A stretch of DNA of 64,000 nucleotides, from the NCBI GenBank assembly GCA_031771865.1, contig JASISA010000025.1, positions 2,170,001 to 2,234,000 of the forward strand, read 5' to 3'. How positions within the stretch are numbered: position 1 is the stretch's first letter; each line of letters starts with the position of its first letter. The notes beneath the pieces are model-generated. The model worked only from the letters and a program-made list of their open reading frames with translations. It was not told the origin of the DNA and did no database searches. Position numbers and translations under genes: made by a program. This document shows, one piece after another, positions 56,190 through 64,000 of the stretch. The DNA is from Nothophaeocryptopus gaeumannii (lineage: Eukaryota; Ascomycota; Dothideomycetes; Mycosphaerellales; Mycosphaerellaceae).

Positions 56190-56660
56190 CTACTTCAACC
56201 CACCCATATCACTCGCCATCCCACCCCTCGTCGTTGCCCAAAAACACGGCATCCCCTGATGAATCACAATCGGAATATGACTTCTCTCCTTCTGCCACTT
56301 CCCAATAGACACATCATAGAAATGGTCGAAGACTGCTGGCCGTTTTCCCTCGAGGAAGAGCTCCATGCCTTGATCTGTTGAATGCACCTGAAAGTGCGCA
56401 GCGTCTTTGGGCTTGTTGGCCTTCGCTTTGAAGCTATCCTTGTCCTCGACTTTGATATAAACAGTCTCGTCTCCAAAGTTCAGGCAGCGTAGGACGACTG
56501 CGCCGTCGTCGGCTTCCAACGCGAAGGTGGTCAATGCTGCGTGGTTTCGGAGAGTGAGGCGGCGATCTCGTAGCATTACGCCTACGCCACGGGCGTCAGT
56601 GAGGCAGACTTCTTTGCCGGCGAGGCGCTCTGCTGGGATGATTGCTCCTGGTTGGGACAT
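56190..56660 (-). CDS. Small hypothetical protein (156 aa), possible beta-rich fold
   Basis: Single exon, 156 residues starting MSQPGAIIPAERLAGKEV. Alternating hydrophobic strands (VGVMLRDRRLTLRNHAALTT, GAVVLRCLNFGDETVYIKVE) and a repeat-like spacing suggest a beta-rich, perhaps trefoil-like fold. I recognise no family with confidence. No signal peptide, so it is probably cytosolic. It converges with the multicopper oxidase, with 146 bases between stops. Codon use supports a real gene. Confidence 0.65.
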   Translation of the reverse strand: MSQPGAIIPAERLAGKEVCLTDARGVGVMLRDRRLTLRNHAALTTFALEADDGAVVLRCLNFGDETVYIKVEDKDSFKAKANKPKDAAHFQVHSTDQGMELFLEGKRPAVFDHFYDVSIGKWQKERSHIPIVIHQGMPCFWATTRGGMASDMGGLK

Positions 56661-57697
56661 TTTCTTTTGTTGTTGGCGGTGGTGGGTGGTTGGAGCTGGA
56701 TATGGCGATATGAATATGATTTTTTCTTGCGTTTGAGGAAAGCGGGAGGAATAGAATACATGATAGGAAAGATCCTCTTCCTATTTAAAATTTGACGTAT
56801 GTCCAAAGATGTCATCTCGCGTATACAGCAGTTCGGTCGAGGTACCTCTACGAGCTATCCACATGCGAAGTCGAATCGGGAAAGCACACTCACCACCTTG
56901 ATGCAGCTAGGGATATAGGAAGCAGTGCCGACCACAGAATACTTCCAGCGCCCACATCTTGAACTGACAGGCGGGCACAGCTGCAGAGAACGATCGGTGT
57001 CTATTGCTGAAGCTGCCAATGATGACCAGCAGGCAGCTTTGGATGGCCAGTCTCATGGCGCAGCTTTCTCTGACGATTGGCTTGTACTGACCAGATTGAG
57101 ATCTTGCAAAGCCTGGAGATGGCCATAGTTGTAGAGGCGTGGACATATGTGTTCTAGTCTTCGTCAGCGCTTGATGGCTTGAGTGAGAGGTCCGCTGTGT
57201 AGTAGTCAGAGATTTGGGAGAGAGAAAGTTGACGTTGGTCTGGATTGGAAGTCTTGTATGTGGACTGCCTCAGGCTAACGCCAAGCCGGCTCAATCGGCC
57301 CCACCGCTCACTTGCCCGCTTCCCTGCTTCGCCTTCCCTCTTCTCCCACCAACACACAGCTTTCGCAAAGACGACATCAACGGACTTCAGAACGAATAGA
57401 CTCATCACAATGTTCATGCCCCGAGGTAGGATCAAACGGCATTGATAATGCCAAGCGTGACATTCCGCCAAGTATACACTACGCCTTCATCCGGACGACG
57501 CTTTTGGTCCGCGGGCGCAGCATCCAATCTCGTTCAACGACACAGGTCTCGAAGGATCCAAGAGGCTGAGGAAGTATGACGAAACAGCCAAATATAGGAG
57601 ACTAGACGCGTATGTATACACTCCTGCCAGTCCACATTCGTATTTCTTGATAACTTCCGCTCGTTTGCAAAGTGCGTGGTGTGGGAAACACAACAAG
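56661..57697. other. Divergent region between small gene and GH76 gene
   Basis: About 1 kb between two divergently oriented starts. The short frames seen have no domain. It should contain both promoters. Confidence 0.5.
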
Positions 57698-59095
57698 ATG
57701 CGCGTAACCAAACAGACTGGCCTTTGTGGCTCATCACTACTCCTGGCAGCTGGACTGACCAACGCACTGGATCTTGATGTTACGAATCGCGACTCTGTTC
57801 TCCAGGCTAGCAAGACTATCGTTGGCAACATCTTGAATATCTACAACAATGGCTCTTCAGCCGCGGTCCCAGGCCTCTTTCCTGCACCTTACTACTTCTG
57901 GGAGAGCGGCTTAGCCTTCGATTCTCTCGCGAACTACTGGGCTCTTTCCGGAGACAACGATGTTCGCGATACTATCGTCCAGGGACTCGCCTTCCAAGTT
58001 GGCCCGGACAACAATTACATGCCGCCGAATCAATCCAAATCCCGTGGTAACGACGATCAATCATCGTGGGCTCTGGCAGCGATGACTGCTGCTGAAAGAG
58101 GATTGCCGCAGCCAAACGGAACCAACGTCACTTGGTTGCAGTTGGTCGAAAATGTCTTCAACTCTCAGGTCGCTCGATGGGACGACGAGAGCTGTAATGG
58201 CGGGTTCCGGTGGCAGATCTTTACTTTTAACAATGGCTACAACTACAAGAACACCCAGACGCAGGCCAACTTTGCGCAACTAGGCGCCAGACTTGCACGC
58301 TTCACAGGCAACACAACATACCTGGACTGGGCGCAGAGATCCGTTGACTGGCTCTCCAACATCGGGTTGCTCAACCTGGAGCAAGCAGCAGTCTACGATG
58401 GCACCGACTCAACAACAAACTGCTCCCAATTGAACCACATCCAATGGACGATCAACGTCGGACAGCTGTTGGGTGCAGGCGCATTTGCCAGCAATGTCTC
58501 CAGCACGAAATACTGGAACGGTCTGAACTTCGCCATGGTTGAGAGTACCAACCGAACCTTCACTTCCTCCAACAAGACCGGTGTGCTCTACGAAGTGGCA
58601 TGCGCTATTAGCGATAACTGCAATGTCGACCAGCTTGCCTTCAGAGCTCCGCTCGCAAGGGCTCTTGGGAATGCGAGGGATCTCACCATGGACTCGAGCA
58701 TGACATCGAATGGGACATCCTCCGGTACTCTCCACTCGAACATCGACGCGATTCTCAAGGCTTCAGCCGAGGGTGCAGCGGCGCAGTGTTCTGGTGGCGA
58801 TGATGGCACAACTTGCGGCAGTGATTGGACGAGCAGCACGTGGGATGGAACACAGGGTTTGGGTCAGGATTTGGCTGCGCTGGAGGTTATCCTGGCGAAC
58901 TTGCCGGCGAAGCAGCTCAATACAGCGAACCAGACTGTTAGTGGGACGAATGGCACGTCCACCGTGAGTGCCGGTGGGTCAGGATCTAGCAGTAGTACGC
59001 CAGCTGTGAGCGCGTATAGCAGTGGAGCGGGAAGCTTGGTGGCTTCGATGCTTGGACTTGGATTGATGGCGCTTGAGTGCATCTTTGTAGCATAG
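57698..59095 (+). CDS. GH76 mannan endo-1,6-alpha-mannosidase (Dfg5/Dcw1 type), GPI-anchored
   Basis: Encodes 465 residues from ATG 57698. A signal peptide covers about residues 1-24 (LCGSSLLLAAGLTNALDLDV). The GH76 domain has YFWESGLAFDSLANYWALSG, the paired catalytic acids Asp119-Asp120 in GNDDQSSWALAAMTAAERG, and SCNGGFRWQIFTFNNGYNYK. Several N-glycosylation sequons occur. The tail is Ser/Gly-rich (SAGGSGSSSSTPAVSAYSSG) and ends in a hydrophobic GPI-signal (SMLGLGLMALECIFVA). Dfg5/Dcw1 enzymes act at the plasma membrane and wall to transfer GPI-mannoproteins to cell-wall glucan. Single exon; intact. Confidence 0.93.
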   Translation: MRVTKQTGLCGSSLLLAAGLTNALDLDVTNRDSVLQASKTIVGNILNIYNNGSSAAVPGLFPAPYYFWESGLAFDSLANYWALSGDNDVRDTIVQGLAFQVGPDNNYMPPNQSKSRGNDDQSSWALAAMTAAERGLPQPNGTNVTWLQLVENVFNSQVARWDDESCNGGFRWQIFTFNNGYNYKNTQTQANFAQLGARLARFTGNTTYLDWAQRSVDWLSNIGLLNLEQAAVYDGTDSTTNCSQLNHIQWTINVGQLLGAGAFASNVSSTKYWNGLNFAMVESTNRTFTSSNKTGVLYEVACAISDNCNVDQLAFRAPLARALGNARDLTMDSSMTSNGTSSGTLHSNIDAILKASAEGAAAQCSGGDDGTTCGSDWTSSTWDGTQGLGQDLAALEVILANLPAKQLNTANQTVSGTNGTSTVSAGGSGSSSSTPAVSAYSSGAGSLVASMLGLGLMALECIFVA

Positions 59096-61097
59096 TCGAG
59101 CTGCTATCGAAGCCAAGCATCAATATGAAAACATCAGAGCACTTTCGCTCATTCCAGACGTTTGACACCTTTTGGCACTATCTCTCTGGTGATGCTGTTG
59201 GCACGGATGGCTAGGAAGCGTTGTTTACATCACGTTTCTGCTTCAAGGGAGACCGCCTGAAGAAGACCGTCGGAATTTCGGAACGCGAGCTCGTGGCTCT
59301 TCGTCTTTGCTGACCACTTGCGTAGTAGCCACGGCGTTTGGCGTAGGTGGGGGTTTCGGACCCGGCAGCTCTCCTTCCCAAGATGGTAATATGTCTCATT
59401 GGTCGATGGGGGCAGAGACTTGGTATGCTTGATGGTACAAGTAAGGGAAGTGACTCGGCGCGCCAATATTAAGATCGTCCTTTCACATATTCAAAAGAAA
59501 AGTTCTATGAGAATTATGCATCATCCTACCTTGTTCACCGTGGTCTTGTCCAGCAATTCGCTAGTACCAAAACATGGACTTTTCCGGGCAATGCAATGCC
59601 CACCGATCTCATCGTCTCCGGCTGGCCGGCTCCGGATGAAAAAGCCCCCTATGATGGAGTCTTCGAACCGAAGAATGTTCGTGTCCGGAACAGTTTTCTC
59701 GAACTTGTCGTGCCTGGTGGTCAGAATTCGGCGGAGGGGAGTAGAGGCCCGATCAGCTGCGCGGAAGTCGTCACTCCATTCCATGTGAGGAGGGCGAGTG
59801 TGAAGTCTTGTGCTGTCTTATTGAATACATGTGCCAAGCAACGGCGATCCATACTGGACGGTCGGACCTCCTGAGAATGATGCGGTGTTCAAAATTCAGA
59901 AGACGATGATGGAGCATAATCCGAAGTAGAGCCAGGTTGCAGAGTGTCGTGTGATCTAGGTACTGCGTGTTCTCGCACAACATTACCGTAAGGCTGAATG
60001 CATCGCTGAATCTTCCCTGTTGTTCAGCCTCGACTTCGACGGTCATCTGCTCCGGTGCATAGAGATCTCTCGGGGAATTCTGGGTTCAAGCATTGACGAA
60101 TCAGGCATGGCAGAGGATTAGTGAAAGTCACAACAGGTGCTGCTGGTAGGCTGATATCCGAGGTGGAGCCCGTAACGTACGTAGCGGCCTTCAGATCATA
60201 TCGCGGCCGCCCGACGTGATGTCGGGCCGCATTGGATCCTTTCAATGTGAGTATTCATAACGCTTGTAGAAGATGTGACAGGTCTTGCACTGTGTGTTGC
60301 AGAGTTGTAGAGGAAGGGGCTGAAAATAGGATGTAGAAGGGTGTTTGGTTCTGCAGGTGAATCTTGGGGCGTCCTTAGCGCGTCTCGGTGCCCATGACAT
60401 GCCGGCTTCCAGAAGACGCGGGAGAAGGAGTGTTGATCAGGGATGGTACAGGATGGGATGTGCGGGAGGCGGATGCTCGAGCTTTCAGGTTCTATGGTGG
60501 GACGCCACGGACGCTGTGCTGTGCTCTCATCGTGCGTGCGAAGAGCTGCCTCTGCGTGGGTGCTGCTGCCCTTCTTTGCAGAACTCGTCTCCATCCTTAC
60601 GACGGAACATTCAGCTTCAGCATTGGCACACACGACTAATATCTTGTCCATCAATATATTCATTAGCCCACACGGAATGCGAGCTTATCGCACTATCGCT
60701 CAAGATCTGCTCCCACAGACACCGGCCATCTGCGTCACGGCAATCATCATCTGAAACCAACTCCGCGTCTAGTCTATACTCCAACACGACTACCAACACC
60801 ACGCGTCTGGACAGCTATTCAATACTCTATACACATGCTCAACATACATGACCGACACGGCTTTTAGGAGGCACGATATCCACGCGACTTCAATGGCAAC
60901 TTGATCCTGCGTTTGGCATCGGCTGGCTGCAGCACAAGAGGTAGCTTGCCGTTGATTGAGCTGGCCCCCAACTCACCGCTTAGCGATTGAAAGATTCGTT
61001 GGTGTGCAAGACGACTGTCACATCTCCATGATCTACAGAATCACCCGCCTACTGAACCTTCCTCCGATTCGACCGCGCCAGCGAGACACCGCGAACG
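59096..61097. other. Long gene-free stretch
   Basis: About 2 kb with several open frames of up to 168 codons on either strand but no domain, no consistent codon bias and no splice-linked continuity. The final part forms the leader of the following gene. Confidence 0.5.
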
Positions 61098-64000
61098 ATG
61101 CGCCGCCATCCGCTTCGGGCTTTGCAGACGTTGCGTTCTCCAAACCCTCCAGATGCTCTGAGTCTTATACAGAGCTACGATTCTGAGTTGAACCCATCAC
61201 GACCAGTCAAGTCATCGCCGCTCGGCTCTTCAATCGATACCGGCCTGCCGCTCGAACTGCTTGACCGCCTCAAGGCTTTCCCGCTCTTCCAAAGCGCACC
61301 AGACACGTTTCTCTTGTCAATCGGTAGGAGCCTACGTCCCAGCGTCTTTCAACCGAGCCAAGAGATCATCAGAGAGGGCGAAGATGCGAAGGCTATGTAT
61401 TGGCTTGTTCGCGGCTCAGTCCGCGTGACGAGCAGGGACGGCGAGAGCACCTACGCCGAGCTGAAGCCTGGATCATTCTTCGGAGAGATCGGTATCTTGA
61501 TGGACATGCCTCGAACGGCGAGCATCGTCGCGAACATCCGCAGTCTGGTTGTCAGACTGAACAAGGAGGATCTGCAGAAGCAGTTGCCATCCTATTCAGA
61601 TGTGGAAAGAGCGATAAGAGACGAGGCGTTAGAGAGACTGGCCATACTTGAAAGAAGGAAGAAGGAGCGCGGTCTGACTACACACGCCGGTGAAGAAGGA
61701 AGCATGAGACCTCCGGTCGCGCCGCGAAAACGTTCACGTGATTGGATGGCAGGCGATGTTGAAATGGGTGAAGCTGGATCGTTAGAGAACGGAGAGGTCA
61801 TGAGCAATAAGAAGAGGAAGTCGCCTTCTCCCGGAATCGCGGAAGTTGCAGCTACAAGTGCGCTGGGACAGTCGCCACTGACAGTGCGGCAATTGTTGAA
61901 GGAACTGCCCTTGTTCTCCGGCTTACCTTCGGATATCCTGCATTTCCTGGGTTTCAATGCCCAACCCGTCTCGTATCCACCTTTTACGGAGGTAGTCAAG
62001 CAGGGAAGCAGTGGACGTGAGGTATACTTCATCGTGAAGGGCGATGTTGAGGTTTTGACCGAAGTTCCTCTGCCTACTCAGAGCTTGGCACCGTCCACTG
62101 CCGATACGAATGGCAATGGGCACACACCCGATCAGCGAGTACGCGCGAGGCTAGGAGCTGGACAGTACTTTGGTGAAGTCACCAGCTTAAGTCTGGCTCC
62201 ACGAAGAACGGCCACAGTCCGAAGCGTGAACTCAGTCGAGTGTCTTCTCATCAATGGAGAGGTGCTGGACGAGCTTTGGCGGAGATGTAGCTCAAGTCTA
62301 CGACAGCAGGTTGAGAATGAGGCAAAACGAAGACTCAAAGCTTCAAGAAAAGACGATGATATCGTTATGACTGATGTTGGAAGGTCAGTAGTTGGCGGTG
62401 GCGTAAGCACTGCAGCGACTCCAGAGGCAGACATCGAAGTGGATGTGGTGGGCGAGGAAGATGACTGGCGAAAAGACTTACCCACAGTCAAGTTCGAAGA
62501 AGCGCTCCCTCTCGCCGACAGCGAGCAGACCTCACCTTCGTTGACACCGCAGATGGAGCCTATCGATCCTGACCCATTCTTCAACGAGAATCTCGACAAC
62601 ATGAGAGCAAAGTCCCGAAGATCCTCATTGGCACCTCCGCTACCACCCGCTGATGGGCAAATATCAGCATTGACCGAGAATCGTACACCCAGTCCACCCA
62701 CCGTCAGGGTCTTACCCTCTTCGCCATTGAAGCCTCTTCCTCACAAGATGAGCTCACCTTCTTCAACTGCCTCGCCAACTTCTCCATTGCGTCTTAGTCC
62801 GACTACGACAAGACGTCCTAGCCTTGTTCGGAAACCTTCCAACATCGGGCAAGGCCGGCTGCCAGACAAAGTACTTAGCACGCTGTTCAACCAGATGGAC
62901 TTGTTGACGTTGATGAAATGCCGGCAAGTCAGCATGCACTGGAATCACTTGGTATCAACGTCTCCGGATATATTGCAAAAGCTTGATCTGTCGATATACA
63001 ACAGACATGTCACTGATGATGTGCTGCAAAACATACTGGTACCGCTCGTTGGCGGCAGAGCGAAGGAAATCGACATCTCGAACTGTTTCCACGTCACAGA
63101 CGAGGGGTTCAAAGCGCTCACCGATGCTTGTGGTGATATAGCCACAATCTGGAGAATGAAGTCTGTGTGGGATGTCACTGCCGGTGCTGTCCTTGCTCTT
63201 GTGGACAAAGCCAAGGGCCTGGAAGAGATTGATCTTAGCAATTGCAGAAAGGTCGGCGACACGCTTTTGGCGAGGGTCGTGGGCTGGGTGGTACCAGAGT
63301 CAAAGCCGGGTCAACACCTTCCTCCACCGCCTCCGCAACCGACGAATGGGAAAATATCGAATATGAAGCGACACCCCTACCCAGCTTCTGGTAACTCCAA
63401 CAACCATCCACCTCCGCCACCTCCCGGAACCGTAATCGGCGCGCCGAAACTCAAACGCCTGACTCTATCGTACTGCAAGCACGTACAAGACCGAAGCATG
63501 GCACACATCGCAGTCCACGCCGCCGACCGCTTAGAGAGCCTGGACCTCACTCGCTGCACAAGCATCTCAGACAACGGCTTCCACTCCTGGAGCGTATACG
63601 ATTTCCGCAACCTCAAAAAGCTCGTTCTAGCAGACTGCACCTATCTCAGTGACCAAGCGATCGTCGGCATCGTCGGCGGTTGTCGAGGTCTCCGCATGCT
63701 AGACCTCTCTTTCTGCTGCGCTTTATCCGACACCGCAACCGAAGTCCTCAGTCTCGGCTTACCCGCCTTACGAAGACTCGACATGGCCTTCTGTGGATCC
63801 GCCGTCAGCGATAACAGTCTCCGTTGCATTGGTCTTCACCTGCTTGAGCTCCGCTACCTCAGTGTGAGGGGTTGTGTGCGCGTGACGGGACAGGGTGTGG
63901 AAGCTGTTGTTGAGGGGTGCAGGTATTTGGAGATGTTTGATGTGAGTCAGTGTAAGAATTTGAGGCCTTGGTTGCAGAGGGGTGGGATTGCGAAAGTTAA
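61098..64000 (+). CDS. Dual cyclic-nucleotide-binding, F-box, leucine-rich-repeat protein (3'-partial)
   Basis: An open frame from ATG 61098 to the right edge (967 codons; the C-terminus is outside the window). The first codon follows an in-frame stop by 15 codons, so no longer unspliced N-terminus exists. CNBD1 spans about residues 60-165 (FPLFQSAPDTFLLSIGR; GSFFGEIGILMDMPRTASIV, the phosphate-binding cassette with FGEIG and R-T-A). CNBD2 spans about 270-400 (LPLFSGLPSDILHFLG; GAGQYFGEVTSLSLAPRRTA). An F-box follows at about 588-618 (LPDKVLSTLFNQMDLLTLMK), then AMN1-type LRRs to the edge (RLTLSYCKHVQDRSMAHIAV; KLVLADCTYLSDQAIVGIVG). The domain set implies an SCF ubiquitin-ligase adaptor with possible cNMP input. 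Binding to cAMP is inferred from the cassette only. Ser/Pro-rich linkers carry likely phosphosites. Confidence 0.93.
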   Translation, partial: MRRHPLRALQTLRSPNPPDALSLIQSYDSELNPSRPVKSSPLGSSIDTGLPLELLDRLKAFPLFQSAPDTFLLSIGRSLRPSVFQPSQEIIREGEDAKAMYWLVRGSVRVTSRDGESTYAELKPGSFFGEIGILMDMPRTASIVANIRSLVVRLNKEDLQKQLPSYSDVERAIRDEALERLAILERRKKERGLTTHAGEEGSMRPPVAPRKRSRDWMAGDVEMGEAGSLENGEVMSNKKRKSPSPGIAEVAATSALGQSPLTVRQLLKELPLFSGLPSDILHFLGFNAQPVSYPPFTEVVKQGSSGREVYFIVKGDVEVLTEVPLPTQSLAPSTADTNGNGHTPDQRVRARLGAGQYFGEVTSLSLAPRRTATVRSVNSVECLLINGEVLDELWRRCSSSLRQQVENEAKRRLKASRKDDDIVMTDVGRSVVGGGVSTAATPEADIEVDVVGEEDDWRKDLPTVKFEEALPLADSEQTSPSLTPQMEPIDPDPFFNENLDNMRAKSRRSSLAPPLPPADGQISALTENRTPSPPTVRVLPSSPLKPLPHKMSSPSSTASPTSPLRLSPTTTRRPSLVRKPSNIGQGRLPDKVLSTLFNQMDLLTLMKCRQVSMHWNHLVSTSPDILQKLDLSIYNRHVTDDVLQNILVPLVGGRAKEIDISNCFHVTDEGFKALTDACGDIATIWRMKSVWDVTAGAVLALVDKAKGLEEIDLSNCRKVGDTLLARVVGWVVPESKPGQHLPPPPPQPTNGKISNMKRHPYPASGNSNNHPPPPPPGTVIGAPKLKRLTLSYCKHVQDRSMAHIAVHAADRLESLDLTRCTSISDNGFHSWSVYDFRNLKKLVLADCTYLSDQAIVGIVGGCRGLRMLDLSFCCALSDTATEVLSLGLPALRRLDMAFCGSAVSDNSLRCIGLHLLELRYLSVRGCVRVTGQGVEAVVEGCRYLEMFDVSQCKNLRPWLQRGGIAKV

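Noticed and set aside
60196..60851. Overlapping 155- and 168-codon frames on opposite strands
   Set aside because: No family resemblance and no codon bias; mutual overlap suggests chance in GC-moderate DNA.

Overview
The window looks like a filamentous ascomycete (Pezizomycotina), probably a dothideomycete. The supporting features are gene-dense DNA with spliced genes, short introns of about 48-100 bases with GT..AG ends and CTAAC/CTRAT-like branch sites, C-ending codon preference, and typical fungal families (RAVE subunit Rav1, Prp24, Tom70, GH76 Dfg5/Dcw1-type mannosidase, Zn2Cys6 regulator relics, sedolisin, DUF1365, SnoaL-like proteins). The class-level placement is inference, not shown. 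There are no prokaryotic operons, no CRISPR and no rRNA, and I could not support any tRNA by eye.

Layout. 0-10 kb: a small LPAELR-type F-box-like protein, RAV1 (V-ATPase assembly), a type B carboxylesterase and a CCCH zinc-finger protein. 10-17 kb: PRP24/SART3 on the minus strand, diverging from mitochondrial ribosomal protein uL22m, whose presequence lies on a 40-base first exon. 17-22 kb: one large two-exon minus-strand gene of about 1570 residues. Its N-terminal part reads like an H2B-type histone fold followed by an H2A-type fold, and its tail carries four DFIRSxGP-like motifs. This is the most unusual object in the window. 22-28 kb: gene-poor, with a small SnoaL-like gene, two small putative genes and a wrecked Zn2Cys6 transcription factor. 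28-34.3 kb: epoxide hydrolase and an APH-family kinase (convergent, 15 bases between stops), an ankyrin protein, a second SnoaL-like protein and a claudin-like four-helix membrane protein. 34-42 kb: a dead zinc-cluster fragment beside an intact MFS transporter, an IFRD-family protein and a sedolisin (S53) pseudogene. 42-50 kb: a DUF1365 membrane protein, a small gene with an apparent frameshift, a hypothetical nuclear-looking protein and an aminodeoxychorismate-lyase-like enzyme. 50-64 kb: TOM70, a secreted multicopper oxidase, a small hypothetical, a GPI-anchored GH76 mannosidase, and the start of a protein combining two cyclic-nucleotide-binding domains, an F-box and leucine-rich repeats that runs off the right edge.

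The window mixes housekeeping genes (RAV1, PRP24, uL22m, TOM70, ABZ2-like, IFRD), all intact, with accessory stretches (about 22-28, 34-43, 46-48, 52-54 and 59-61 kb) that hold decayed genes and low-complexity repeats. No biosynthetic cluster is apparent. Exon boundaries were deduced by eye from splice consensus plus frame and family continuity. Unspliced starts were set at the first in-frame ATG.
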